The notes under the pieces are model-generated. The model worked only from the letters and a program-made list of their open reading frames with translations. It did no database searches and was not told the DNA's origin. Below are positions 10,304 to 18,861 of a stretch of 64,000 nt of DNA, piece after piece. The position numbers and the translations under genes were made by a program. Numbering within the stretch: position 1 is the stretch's first letter; each line of letters opens with the position of its first letter. Location: the NCBI RefSeq assembly GCF_000966195.1, contig NZ_LAHL01000011.1, positions 62,001 to 126,000 of the forward strand. The letters run 5' to 3'. Source of the DNA: Domibacillus robiginosus (GTDB lineage Bacteria; Bacillota; Bacilli; Bacillales; Domibacillaceae).

Positions 10304-11496
10304 ATTATGACCGCGTATTAATCCGGTACGGCGAAATGTCTACAAAAGGGCGGAACCGGAGTAAATTTACAAATAAAATGAAAACCAATATAAAACGTTT
10401 GTTAAAAGATGATCGAATTGGTGTAGAAGCACAGCGGGATCGGATGTTTCTTTATTTAAATGGAGCATCTTTTGACGATGTACGAGAAAAGCTTGTTCAT
10501 GTATCAGGTATTCAGTCCTTCAGCCCGGTAATGAAAACGACACAGAATATCGATGAAATAAAGGAAGCAGCACTGGCGCTTGTTCAAAGAACAATGAACG
10601 GCAACCCGGCTTCTTTCAAAGTTAATACGCGCCGTGCAGACAAGCAATTTCCGCTTGATACGCATGAACTGAATCATGAAATTGGCGGACATGTATTACG
10701 CGAAACTAAAGAACTGAAGGTCGATGTTCGCAATCCAGACTTTATTTTAACGGTTGAAGTGCGCGCGGAAGGTGTTTACTTATCGTCCCAAACGATTCCG
10801 GGTGCAGGTGGGATGCCAGCTGGAGCTGCGGGAAAAGCTGTCTTGCTTTTATCGGGCGGTCTTGATAGTCCTGTAGCTGGTTATATGATGATGAAGCGCG
10901 GCGTTGAAATTGAAGCCGTCCACTTTTTCAGCCCTCCTTACACAAGCGACCGGGCAAAGCAAAAAGTCATTGATTTAGCGAATGTATTAACGACCTATGG
11001 CGGTAATGTCCGACTCCATATCGTTCCGTTTACAAAAATTCAGGAAACGATCCACAAGCAGGTGCCGGAAAATTATACGATGACGTCAACCCGGCGTATT
11101 ATGATGCGTATTGCAGATCGCATTCGTGAACAAACCGGCGCATTGGCCATTGTGACAGGAGAAAGCCTCGGCCAGGTAGCCAGCCAGACAATGGAAAGCA
11201 TGGCAGCAATCAACGATGTAACCAATACACCGGTTCTTCGCCCACTGATTGCAGCGGATAAGCTTGAAATTATGGACATCGCCCGCAAAATCGGGACGCA
11301 TGACATTTCAATTCTTCCCTTTGAAGATTGCTGTACGATTTTTACACCTGCTGCACCAAAAACAAAGCCGAAAACAGAAAAAGTTCAGTTTTTTGAAAGC
11401 TTTTTGGATTTTGATCCACTGATTGAGGAAGCAATTGGGTCAACTGAAACGATCGTACTTCCAAACATTGAATCCGAAATGGATGAATTGTTATAA
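10300..11496 (+). CDS. thiI: tRNA 4-thiouridine synthetase ThiI
   Basis: ATP-dependent tRNA sulfurtransferase making s4U8, also linked to thiamine thiazole synthesis. It is 398 aa. An N-terminal ferredoxin-like/THUMP region (residues 1-165) precedes the PP-loop LLLSGGLDSPVAG starting near residue 181, and a C-terminal adenylation domain ends the protein. There is no rhodanese extension, as in Bacillus. The start overlaps the nifZ stop codon (ATGA), so translation is likely coupled with its sulfur donor. Confidence 0.94.
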   Translation: MNYDRVLIRYGEMSTKGRNRSKFTNKMKTNIKRLLKDDRIGVEAQRDRMFLYLNGASFDDVREKLVHVSGIQSFSPVMKTTQNIDEIKEAALALVQRTMNGNPASFKVNTRRADKQFPLDTHELNHEIGGHVLRETKELKVDVRNPDFILTVEVRAEGVYLSSQTIPGAGGMPAGAAGKAVLLLSGGLDSPVAGYMMMKRGVEIEAVHFFSPPYTSDRAKQKVIDLANVLTTYGGNVRLHIVPFTKIQETIHKQVPENYTMTSTRRIMMRIADRIREQTGALAIVTGESLGQVASQTMESMAAINDVTNTPVLRPLIAADKLEIMDIARKIGTHDISILPFEDCCTIFTPAAPKTKPKTEKVQFFESFLDFDPLIEEAIGSTETIVLPNIESEMDELL

Positions 11497-11500
11497 TAGT

Positions 11501-11526
11501 CCGCGCTAATGAGCGCGGGATTTTTT
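11501..11526 (+). terminator. thiI intrinsic terminator
   Basis: CCGCGC/GCGCGG stem, 6-base loop, then a T-run. Confidence 0.85.
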
Positions 11527-11565
11527 AAGATATATTTCGTGTATAGAAATAAATGGGGTGAAAAC

Positions 11566-12471
11566 ATGCAGGATGAACGAAAAGCCGGCATTTTATCTAC
11601 AGCCGGCTCTTATATTATGTGGGGATTGATTCCGATTTACTGGAAGCTGATCAGTGAAGTGTCAGCTTATGAGATACTGGCAAACCGTGTTATCTGGTCA
11701 TTTGTATTTATGATTGTGCTGCTTGTATTTATGAGAAAGCTTACGCCGCTTGGGAAGGTGTTAAAAGAAATCACGGTTCAGCCAAAAAAAGCATTGGCAC
11801 TAGCAGCGGCTTCTGTTTTAGTCAGCATCAACTGGTTTGTGTTTATTTGGGCAGTAAATAACGATCATATTATCGAAACAAGCATGGGCTATTATATTAA
11901 CCCGTTGATGAGTGTGCTGCTTGGCGTTCTTGTCTTAAAGGAAGCTCTTTCAAAAGCACAAGTTTTTTCTTTTGTTCTGGCTGCATGCGGCGTCCTTATT
12001 ATGACATTTTCTTATGGCTCTTTTCCGTGGGTATCCATCTCGCTTGCTGTTTCGTTTGCGTTTTACGGGCTGGCTAAAAAAATGATCCGCATGGATGCTG
12101 CAGTGGGCTTAACGATTGAAACGGCTGTTGTCACACCGCTCGCTATTATATACTTGCTTTTTTTGTCGTCAAATGGAGCACTTCAGTTGTTTTCCGGCAG
12201 TGTGCAAACGGACCTGCTTCTTATGGGAGGGGGCGTATTAACGGCTGTGCCGCTTCTTTTATTTGGGCACGGTGCCCAGAAGATTCCTCTTTATTTAATC
12301 GGTTTTTTGCAATACATCGCTCCTACGATGACACTGCTGCTCGGTGTGTTTTTGTATCATGAGCCTTTTACCTCGTCCCAATTGCTATCGTTTGCTTTTA
12401 TCTGGAGCGCGCTGATTGTGTTTACATTTGCTCAATTAAAAGGTATTCAAAAGAAAAAAGCCGTCGTTTAA
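11566..12471 (+). CDS. rarD: RarD/EamA-family membrane transporter
   Basis: About 301 aa, with around ten predicted membrane helices in two five-helix EamA halves. The signature N-terminus SYIMWGLIPIYWK and the motif SINWFVFIWAVN are typical of RarD proteins. RarD members are inner-membrane drug/metabolite-type transporters whose substrates are mostly unknown. ATG at 11566 follows a GGGGTG ribosome site; an earlier in-frame codon at 11509 lies inside the thiI terminator. It is not part of the usual B. subtilis order here and appears to be its own unit. Confidence 0.85.
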   Translation: MQDERKAGILSTAGSYIMWGLIPIYWKLISEVSAYEILANRVIWSFVFMIVLLVFMRKLTPLGKVLKEITVQPKKALALAAASVLVSINWFVFIWAVNNDHIIETSMGYYINPLMSVLLGVLVLKEALSKAQVFSFVLAACGVLIMTFSYGSFPWVSISLAVSFAFYGLAKKMIRMDAAVGLTIETAVVTPLAIIYLLFLSSNGALQLFSGSVQTDLLLMGGGVLTAVPLLLFGHGAQKIPLYLIGFLQYIAPTMTLLLGVFLYHEPFTSSQLLSFAFIWSALIVFTFAQLKGIQKKKAVV

Positions 12472-12545
12472 CTCTTTTTCATTGCAATGGTATAAGCGGA
12501 TTCAGTATGATGTATGTATAATGCTGAATTTGGAGGGAATTATAG

Positions 12546-13046
12546 ATGGCAAACGTAACATTTAAAGGCAACCCAGTAACATTGATTGGCGATGAAGTAA
12601 AAGTAGGAGATCAAGCACCGGACTTCACAGTTCTGGCAAATGACTTATCCCCGGTTACGCTTGCTGATACAGCAGGCAAAGTACGCTTAATCAGCGTAGT
12701 GCCTTCGATTGATACTGGTGTATGCGATGCGCAGACACGCCGTTTTAATGAAGAAGCAGCGAAAGTAGATAATGTTGAAGTATTAACCATTTCAGCTGAC
12801 CTTCCATTTGCTCAAAAACGCTGGTGCGCGGCAGCTGGCCTTGAAAATGTGAAAACTTTATCGGATCACCGTGACTTTTCATTTGCAAAAGCATACGGTG
12901 TTGGCATAAAAGAGCTTCGCCTTCTGGCACGTTCTGTTTTCGTTATTGATTCAAACGACAAGGTTACATACGTGGAGTATGTGGGAGAAGGAACGGATCA
13001 TCCGGATTACGTCGCAGCGATTGAAGCAGCAAAAGCAGCAAACTAA
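12546..13046 (+). CDS. tpx: thiol peroxidase
   Basis: 2-Cys peroxiredoxin (Tpx subfamily) that reduces hydroperoxides with thioredoxin. It is 166 aa. The peroxidatic cysteine is C60 in [11 protein letters not shown] and the resolving cysteine is C94 in RWCAAAG, the canonical pair and spacing. TTGGAGGGA precedes the ATG. A TATAAT-like -10 lies at 12517-12522, but no good -35 is seen. It has its own terminator. Cytoplasmic oxidative stress defence. Confidence 0.96.
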   Translation: MANVTFKGNPVTLIGDEVKVGDQAPDFTVLANDLSPVTLADTAGKVRLISVVPSIDTGVCDAQTRRFNEEAAKVDNVEVLTISADLPFAQKRWCAAAGLENVKTLSDHRDFSFAKAYGVGIKELRLLARSVFVIDSNDKVTYVEYVGEGTDHPDYVAAIEAAKAAN

Positions 13047-13066
13047 TTCAGTAAAGGTTCGGTTTG

Positions 13067-13106
13067 CAGCCGGCTTTGACATTATGTCGGAGCCGGCTGT
13101 TTTTTT
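13067..13106 (+). terminator. tpx intrinsic terminator
   Basis: CAGCCGGCT/AGCCGGCTG arms followed by seven T. Confidence 0.9.
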
Positions 13107-13129
13107 CGAAACGAAAGTGAGGATTTTTT

Positions 13130-14122
13130 ATGACACAGGAGCTAACAGTAGAAAAATTGTATGGGACACTTGATCAGTCTGCCGTGCTTTTAAGCCATCT
13201 TTTGTCGATTCCATATTTAGAAGCGCTGGGTGAGACGGCAGAAAACCTTTTTCACGGATATGTGGTGCAGGAAGAGTTAAACGAAATGGATGAAAAACGT
13301 CTGCAAAAGCTATACAGCAGCGCGCAGCTTGACCGCTATTCAAAAGAAGCGATTCGTAAATCGTTTCAGCTTGCTATTTTAAAAGGGATGAAAGAGCATG
13401 TACAGCCCAACCATCAGATGACACCGGATTCAATTGGATTGTTTATCGCTTATTTACTAAGAAAAAGTATGGGAAAAACAGCTTCTTTTACTCTGCTTGA
13501 TCCAACGATCGGAACAGGAAACCTGGTCACAACTGTTTTAAATGAATTTGACGGGAAAGTGGAGGCGCACGGAGTAGATATTGATGATGTACTGCTCAAG
13601 CTGGCGTATGCTGGTGCCAATCTGCTCCACCATCCTATTTCACTTTATAATCAGGACGCGCTGGAGCCGCTTTTGATTGATCCGGTTGATGTGGTGGTAT
13701 GCGACCTGCCTGTTGGCTACTATCCAAATGATGAGCGGGCGTCCTCTTATAAGCTAAAAGCAGACAGTGGCCATTCGTATGCACATCATTTGTTTATTGA
13801 GCAAAGCTTACATCATACAAAGCCAGGCGGCCAGCTTTTCTTTATTATTCCAAATGGTCTTTTTGAGTCTTCTGAAGCCAAAAAGCTGCAGGCTTTTTTA
13901 ACGGAAGAAGCTTACATTGAAGGCGTAATTCAGCTGCCGGAAACCCTCTTTAAAAACAAAAGGGCGGCAAAAAGCATTTTAATGATTCGCAAAAAAGCAC
14001 CTGGTGTCAAAAAGCCGCAGGAAGTGCTGCTTGCTGCGATGCCGTCTTTGACGGATAAAAGAGCAACAGCTTCCATTGTACAAAAAATTGATCGTTGGTT
14101 TGCAGATTATCAGAAGGGATGA
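13130..14122 (+). CDS. ytxK: class I SAM-dependent methyltransferase, N6-Mtase fold
   Basis: 330 aa, the size of B. subtilis YtxK. A helical N-terminal part is followed by the SAM-binding motif LLDPTIGTGNL (around residues 124-134) and a degenerate NPPY motif, CDLPVGYYP, near residue 197. The fold resembles the HsdM catalytic subunit of type I restriction systems, but no specificity or nuclease subunit is nearby and the gene is a conserved Bacillus housekeeping neighbour of tpx. The substrate is unknown to me. AGTGAGG lies before the ATG. It is coupled to the EcsC-family gene downstream. Confidence 0.85.
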   Translation: MTQELTVEKLYGTLDQSAVLLSHLLSIPYLEALGETAENLFHGYVVQEELNEMDEKRLQKLYSSAQLDRYSKEAIRKSFQLAILKGMKEHVQPNHQMTPDSIGLFIAYLLRKSMGKTASFTLLDPTIGTGNLVTTVLNEFDGKVEAHGVDIDDVLLKLAYAGANLLHHPISLYNQDALEPLLIDPVDVVVCDLPVGYYPNDERASSYKLKADSGHSYAHHLFIEQSLHHTKPGGQLFFIIPNGLFESSEAKKLQAFLTEEAYIEGVIQLPETLFKNKRAAKSILMIRKKAPGVKKPQEVLLAAMPSLTDKRATASIVQKIDRWFADYQKG

Positions 14123-14127
14123 CAAAA

Positions 14128-14952
14128 ATGTGGACGAAACGGGATCAGGCTTACTGGGATGAATTAATGATATGGGAACAGCAGCTTGCAGCTGCTCAAA
14201 ACAGAGCGGCGAGTGAAGCTCATTTTTTTACAAGCCAGGCTGCAGCCGTCCTGCCAGAAGAAACACAAGTGCTTCTCGCTGAAAAAGTGGACGAAGGCTT
14301 ACAGAGTATTTATGCGTTTATGCAAAAAACACAGCTTCAAAACGAAGCGTGTGAGCGGGTACTGGCTGTAGCCCGGGTTTTCGATGATGAAATTCAAACA
14401 CTGGCACATATGCGCTGTCTGTCCATCGACCAACTTCATTACATAAGCAGCCAGCAAACAGTCCGCAGTCGTTTTATGGCTGTTGTACAGGGAGCCCTTA
14501 CAGGGACGGGGAAGCTCCTGCCAATGGCGGCTGATGTTCTTTCGCTGCCCGTTATTCAGCTGCATGTGATTGAGACAACAGCCATGTCCTATGGCTTTGA
14601 TCTTAACAAACCATTTGAAAGAGAAAATGTTCTCCATGTGCTTTACACAGCCATGCTCCCTAAGCAGTCCAGAATAGACGGATGGGCGCGGCTTATTACT
14701 GAGGTGGAGGAAGGGACATTTTACATCGACGGCAGCTGGTCATTCAATGAGTCAATGCTGCGGGAACCACTGCAGTATATGATCAAGCTTGCAGCTGTCA
14801 GAGGGCTTCGTCGTCAGAAGCTATCCGGCATTCCGCTTTTATCTATGGGAATCGGCATCGGATCGAGCTGGCAGATTGTAAACGAAACAGCCCTTTTAGC
14901 AGAACGATATTATCAATACCGTTATTTGCATGAAAAAAAGAACCGGAGCTAA
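14128..14952 (+). CDS. EcsC-family protein
   Basis: 274 aa, recognised as EcsC family from the C-terminal two thirds (GALTGTGKLLPMAADVLSLP and the GWARLITEVEEGTFYIDGSW region in part). EcsC proteins were named from the third gene of the B. subtilis ecs ABC-transporter operon; their biochemical role is unknown. ATG at 14128 follows AGAAGGGA with 8-base spacing; an earlier in-frame ATG at 14119 overlaps the ytxK stop but is too close to that site. It is tightly linked to ytxK, so the two are probably cotranscribed. Confidence 0.75.
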   Translation: MWTKRDQAYWDELMIWEQQLAAAQNRAASEAHFFTSQAAAVLPEETQVLLAEKVDEGLQSIYAFMQKTQLQNEACERVLAVARVFDDEIQTLAHMRCLSIDQLHYISSQQTVRSRFMAVVQGALTGTGKLLPMAADVLSLPVIQLHVIETTAMSYGFDLNKPFERENVLHVLYTAMLPKQSRIDGWARLITEVEEGTFYIDGSWSFNESMLREPLQYMIKLAAVRGLRRQKLSGIPLLSMGIGIGSSWQIVNETALLAERYYQYRYLHEKKNRS

Positions 14953-14968
14953 AAAGCCGGTTCTTTTT
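14940..14968. terminator. terminator at EcsC gene end, possibly bidirectional
   Basis: GAACCGG/CCGGTTC stem with T5. The EcsC-gene stop codon lies inside the loop and the opposing gene ends at 14967, so the hairpin could serve both strands. Confidence 0.8.
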
Positions 14969-15278
14969 ATGTGTGCATTTTTCTTTCCTCATAAACATCT
15001 GGCGTTGTTCTAAACCAAAGCCATAAATCATTAATAACAGAAGCAAGTTCGCTGATTTCTGTATTAAGCCGGCAGGATTGATCAAAATTTTCTTCTTCGT
15101 TCAACTGAGATTGTTTCCGATGGATCTGCTTTTCAAGTTCACGAATACGATCAGGGATGGTGCCCCGAATGGTTTCCCATTCCAGCGTGATCTGCTGCCG
15201 CTCCTCTATCGTGTAAAGAAGCCAGTCGTGCTGGAGTATAGGAACGGGAACGCCCAGGCGTTTATCATACTGGAACAT
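14967..15278 (-). CDS. conserved hypothetical protein, 103 aa
   Basis: I do not recognise a characterised family. The product is soluble, acidic and helical: residues 29-85 look like a coiled coil or helical hairpin (EWETIRGTIPDRIRELEKQI and onward), followed by an aromatic segment ELASVINDLWLWFR. No signal peptide, membrane helix or cysteine cluster is visible. AGGTGA lies 4-5 bases before the ATG at 15278. It is transcribed opposite to argG. The coding character is good (clear ribosome site, no overlap with another gene), but the function is unknown. Confidence 0.7.
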   Translation of the reverse strand: MFQYDKRLGVPVPILQHDWLLYTIEERQQITLEWETIRGTIPDRIRELEKQIHRKQSQLNEEENFDQSCRLNTEISELASVINDLWLWFRTTPDVYEERKMHT

Positions 15279-15403
15279 TTGGTCACCTGCTTTTGCCCAT
15301 TTTCTTCTATAGTAAAAGAAAAAAGATAAAATAGCAAAAGAGCTGAATATGCAGGATTTTTACATAAATACACAAAAAAATGTATTTTTTTTTAGAAAAG
15401 TAC

Positions 15404-15432
15404 TTGAAAGGCCCACTAGAACGTGATATTCT
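15404..15432 (+). promoter_or_regulatory. argGH sigma-A promoter
   Basis: TTGAAA (15404-15409), 17-base spacer, TATTCT (15427-15432). Confidence 0.7.
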
Positions 15433-15446
15433 TTATACATAATATA

Positions 15447-15479
15447 AGAATAAAAATAAGATTTGTTGAATAATTATAC
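15447..15479 (+). promoter_or_regulatory. candidate ARG boxes (AhrC/ArgR operator)
   Basis: Two AT-rich elements, AGAATAAAAATAAG (15447-15460) and TGAATAATTATAC (15467-15479), resemble the Bacillus ARG box, roughly TGAATAAAAATTCA. They lie just downstream of the argG promoter, where AhrC bound with arginine would block transcription. Confidence 0.55.
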
Positions 15480-15510
15480 TGTTGTTCGGGAAAATGAGGA
15501 GGAAATATAG

Positions 15511-16713
15511 ATGGGTAAGAAAGTAGTTCTGGCATATTCGGGTGGTCTTGATACATCTGTTGCGATTCCGTGGCTAAAAGAAAAAGGATACGATGTCGTA
15601 GCGGTTTGCCTGGATGTCGGTGAAGGAAAAGACCTTGAATTCATTAAAAACAAAGCCCTGCAGGTAGGTGCAGTAGAAAGCTACATGATCGATGCGAAAA
15701 AAGAATTCGCGGAAGATTTTGCGCTTGTTGCTTTACAGGGGCATACATGGTATGAAAACAAGTATCCAGTTGTATCTGCACTTTCTCGTCCGCTTATTTC
15801 AAAAAAGCTGGTTGAAATCGCAGAAAAAGAAAATGCAACAGCTGTTGCGCACGGATGCACAGGAAAAGGAAACGACCAGGTTCGTTTTGAAGTGGCGATC
15901 CGCGCTCTTAATCCAGACCTTGAAGTACTGGCACCTGTTCGTGACTGGGCCTGGTCACGTGAAGAAGAAATCGAATATGCGAAGCAGCACAACGTTCCGG
16001 TTCCAATCGGTAAAGAAAGCCCGTTCTCAATTGACCAAAACCTGTGGGGACGCGCCAATGAGTGTGGTGCTCTGGAAGATCCGTGGGCAGCACCGCCGCT
16101 GGACGCTTATGACTTAACAGCACATTTAGAAGATACACCGGACACACCGGATATTATTGAAATCGAGTTCGAGCAAGGGGTTCCAACAGCTGTAAACGGC
16201 GAGAAAATGGAACTTGCTGAATTGATTCTTCACTTAAATGAAGTAGCTGGCAAGCACGGCATCGGCCGTATTGACCATATTGAAAACCGCTTGATCGGTA
16301 TTAAATCACGTGAAGTATACGAGACTCCAGGTGCAACGACATTAATCACGGCACATAAAGAGCTTGAAGACATTACGCTTGTAAAAGAATTGGCTCATTT
16401 TAAGCCGGTTATCGAAAAACGTTTAACAGAAATTATTTATGATGGCCTTTGGTTCAATCCGATCCGCGAATCACTTGTAGCTTTCTTAAAAGATACGCAG
16501 AAATATGTAACAGGCACAGTGCGTGTGAAACTTTTTAAAGGCCATGCAATTGTAGAAGGAAGAAAATCACCGTATTCATTGTATGACGAAAGCCTGGCAA
16601 CATACTCGAAAGACGATGCATTTGACCATGCGTCAGCGGTTGGTTTTATCAACTTGTACGGCCTTCCAACAGTTGTGAGCTCACGGGTTCATAAAGAGAA
16701 GGGGCTTAAGTAA
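15511..16713 (+). CDS. argG: argininosuccinate synthase
   Basis: Condenses citrulline and aspartate with ATP to argininosuccinate. It is 400 aa. The N-terminal PP-loop [18 protein letters not shown] and the motif [13 protein letters not shown] near residue 115 are diagnostic. GAGGAGGAA precedes the ATG. First gene of an argGH operon, with argH following after 2 bases. Arginine control is expected through the ARG-box-like sites upstream. Confidence 0.98.
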   Translation: MGKKVVLAYSGGLDTSVAIPWLKEKGYDVVAVCLDVGEGKDLEFIKNKALQVGAVESYMIDAKKEFAEDFALVALQGHTWYENKYPVVSALSRPLISKKLVEIAEKENATAVAHGCTGKGNDQVRFEVAIRALNPDLEVLAPVRDWAWSREEEIEYAKQHNVPVPIGKESPFSIDQNLWGRANECGALEDPWAAPPLDAYDLTAHLEDTPDTPDIIEIEFEQGVPTAVNGEKMELAELILHLNEVAGKHGIGRIDHIENRLIGIKSREVYETPGATTLITAHKELEDITLVKELAHFKPVIEKRLTEIIYDGLWFNPIRESLVAFLKDTQKYVTGTVRVKLFKGHAIVEGRKSPYSLYDESLATYSKDDAFDHASAVGFINLYGLPTVVSSRVHKEKGLK

Positions 16714-16715
16714 TC

Positions 16716-18092
16716 ATGACGAAAAAGTTATGGGGCGGAAGATTTCAAAAATCAGCGGAAGAGTGGGTAGACGAATTCGGAGCGTCCATCTCATTTGACC
16801 AGGAGCTCGTTTTCGAAGATATCGAAGGCAGCATCGCCCACGTGACCATGCTTGGTGAAACAGGTATTTTAACAAATGAAGAAATGGATCAAATCAAGTC
16901 TGGGCTTGAGGCTTTAAAGAAGAAAGCCGAAGCTGGGGAAATCGAGTTTTCGGTTTCGCTTGAGGATATCCATTTAAACCTGGAAAAAGCATTGATTGAT
17001 TCGATTGGTCCTGTTGGCGGAAAGCTTCATACCGGAAGAAGCCGGAATGACCAGGTCGCTACAGACATGCATTTGTACCTGAAGAAGCAGGTCAAAAACA
17101 TTATCGGATTAATCAGCCAGTTCCAGTCGGTTTTAGTGGAGAAAGCCGACAAGCACAAAGAAACGATTGCGCCAGGCTATACACATTTGCAGCGGGCGCA
17201 GCCGATTTCATTCGGCCATCATTTAATGACATATTTTTGGATGCTTCAGCGTGACAAAGAACGGTTCACCGAAGCGCTTAAACGGATCGATGTATCACCG
17301 CTCGGGGCGGGGGCACTTGCGGGAACAACATTTCCGATCGACCGTGAGCGTTCGGCAGAACTGCTTGGATTCGCCGGCGTCTACCAAAACAGCATGGATG
17401 CGGTAAGCGACCGGGATTTCATTCTTGAGTTTTTAAGCGCATCGTCCATTTTAATGATGCACTTATCCCGCTTTGCGGAAGAGATTATTTTGTGGTCAAG
17501 CCAGGAGTTTCGCTTTGTCGAGATGGACGATACGTTCTCAACAGGCTCAAGCATTATGCCGCAAAAGAAAAATCCGGATATGGCCGAATTGATCCGCGGC
17601 AAAACAGGTCGTGTCTACGGTAACCTGTTCAGCCTGCTGACTATTTTAAAAGGATTGCCGCTTGCGTATAACAAAGATATGCAGGAGGACAAAGAGGGCA
17701 TGTTCGACACCGTTCACACCGTTCTCGGTTCTTTAAAAATTTTCGCTGGCATGGTCGATACAATGACGGTAAATGAAGGCCGCATGAAAGACGCCGTGCA
17801 AAACGATTTCTCTAATGCAACGGAGCTTGCCGACTATCTGGCTGCAAAAGGTATCCCGTTCCGTGAAGCCCATGAAATTACAGGGAAACTCGTATTTACA
17901 TGTATTCAAAAAGGATGCTTCCTGCTTGACCTTTCAATGGAAGAGCTGAAAGAAGCCTCTAATGTAATTGAAGAAGATATTTATGGTGTTCTGTCTCCCT
18001 ATGAAGCAGTTAAGAGAAGGAAGTCTCTTGGCGGCACTGGATTCGATCAAGTGGAAAACCAAATTCAAGCGGCGAAAGAACTGCTTAAATAA
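16716..18092 (+). CDS. argH: argininosuccinate lyase
   Basis: Cleaves argininosuccinate to arginine and fumarate, the last step of arginine synthesis. It is 458 aa. The fumarase/aspartase-superfamily signature [12 protein letters not shown] is near residue 280, with [12 protein letters not shown] near residue 109. The start codon is 2 bases after the argG stop, with GAAGGGG inside the end of argG as ribosome site. A repeat element begins right at its stop codon, so its terminator is displaced to 18253. Confidence 0.98.
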   Translation: MTKKLWGGRFQKSAEEWVDEFGASISFDQELVFEDIEGSIAHVTMLGETGILTNEEMDQIKSGLEALKKKAEAGEIEFSVSLEDIHLNLEKALIDSIGPVGGKLHTGRSRNDQVATDMHLYLKKQVKNIIGLISQFQSVLVEKADKHKETIAPGYTHLQRAQPISFGHHLMTYFWMLQRDKERFTEALKRIDVSPLGAGALAGTTFPIDRERSAELLGFAGVYQNSMDAVSDRDFILEFLSASSILMMHLSRFAEEIILWSSQEFRFVEMDDTFSTGSSIMPQKKNPDMAELIRGKTGRVYGNLFSLLTILKGLPLAYNKDMQEDKEGMFDTVHTVLGSLKIFAGMVDTMTVNEGRMKDAVQNDFSNATELADYLAAKGIPFREAHEITGKLVFTCIQKGCFLLDLSMEELKEASNVIEEDIYGVLSPYEAVKRRKSLGGTGFDQVENQIQAAKELLK

Positions 18093-18240
18093 GAAAAGCG
18101 CAAGGCGCCCGTTCATCAGCGAACAGCATAGGGCGGGCACTGCTGGAGGCGTTCTTTGCCTCCAGCAAGGACTGACTTATGACCTCGTGCTGATGGCGCC
18201 TGAAGCTGGAGCAGAAGAAAAGCGCAAGGCGTCTGCTCAC
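18092..18240. repeat. interspersed structured repeat, one full unit plus a partial copy
   Basis: The 16-base segment AGAAAAGCGCAAGGCG occurs exactly at 18092-18107 and 18216-18231. The full unit between them contains a perfect 10-bp stem TGCTGGAGGC/GCCTCCAGCA (18141-18150, 18158-18167), two GGCGCC hexamers (18104-18109, 18195-18200) that can pair at the base, and an inner GTTC/GAAC hairpin. From memory this matches a non-coding repeat scattered in many Bacillaceae genomes, usually running from a CTCCAG start to a GCGCTTTTCTT end on the minus strand. I see no protein coding in it. Confidence 0.7.
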
Positions 18241-18252
18241 CAGCAGCGCAAA

Positions 18253-18282
18253 AAAAACCGCCAAAGAAGTGGCGGTTTTTTT
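18253..18282. terminator. terminator between argH and usp gene
   Basis: AACCGCC/GGCGGTT stem with A-rich and T-rich flanks, so it can act on both the argH and the leftward usp transcripts. Confidence 0.85.
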
Positions 18283-18284
18283 GT

Positions 18285-18734
18285 TTATTCATCGATATCA
18301 TCTGTACGGACGATTAATACATCACAGCCGGCCGCTCTTGTAATATGCTCAGAAACGCTTCCGATTAAAAAGCGTTCCATGGCGTTCAGGCCAGTAGCAC
18401 CACATATAATTAAATCGGCTTCGACATGCTTAGCAACGTCTTTTGGAATAACGGATTTTGGAGAACCATATTCTACAAACACGTTTACGTTTGTAACCCC
18501 AGCCGCTGCTGCTTCCTTTTTATAATCATTTAAAAGCTCATTACCGTATTTTGTTGCGCGATCGGCAATCGAACGGTCATACGCTTCAATTGCGGCGAAT
18601 GAGCGGGTATCAATGACATGTACTAAGTTGAGCGAAGCGCCATTTCGTTTTGCAATTTGAACGGATTTTTTAAACGCCCATTCCGCTTCTTTTGACCCGT
18701 CTACCGCTACTAAGATGTGCTTATATTTCAGCAT
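18285..18734 (-). CDS. universal stress protein, UspA family
   Basis: 149 aa with a single Usp domain. It starts YKHILVAVDGSKEAEWAF and has the ATP-binding signature GATGLNAMERFLIGSVSEHI near the C-terminus (G-2x-G-9x-G-S/T type), so it is probably an ATP-binding Usp. Its exact role is not known; Usp proteins help survival in stress and stationary phase. AAGGGGGAATG precedes the ATG at 18734. It is monocistronic. Confidence 0.9.
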   Translation of the reverse strand: MLKYKHILVAVDGSKEAEWAFKKSVQIAKRNGASLNLVHVIDTRSFAAIEAYDRSIADRATKYGNELLNDYKKEAAAAGVTNVNVFVEYGSPKSVIPKDVAKHVEADLIICGATGLNAMERFLIGSVSEHITRAAGCDVLIVRTDDIDE

Positions 18735-18754
18735 AAGTCATTCCCCCTTATACT

Positions 18755-18783
18755 TTTATATTACCTCAAAAAAAGGAAATCAA
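18755..18783 (-). promoter_or_regulatory. usp gene sigma-A promoter
   Basis: Minus strand TTGATT (18778-18783), 17-base spacer, TATAAA (18755-18760). Confidence 0.6.
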
Positions 18784-18861
18784 AAGTGATAACTCTAACA
18801 TTTTTGTAAACTTTTCAAGACAGGTTTGAACTCTCTCAAAACGGGAAAAAGCGCTTGATGT

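Noticed and set aside
12483-12522. TTGCAA with TATAAT as a tpx promoter
   Set aside because: The spacer is 28 bases, too long for sigma-A; only the -10 is plausible.
13130-14122. ytxK as part of a restriction-modification system
   Set aside because: No specificity subunit, nuclease or defence gene is nearby and the gene is a conserved housekeeping neighbour of tpx in Bacillus.
17968-18525. Long forward frame crossing argH, the repeat and the usp gene
   Set aside because: It overlaps two certain genes and a repeat, and has no ribosome site; chance open frame.
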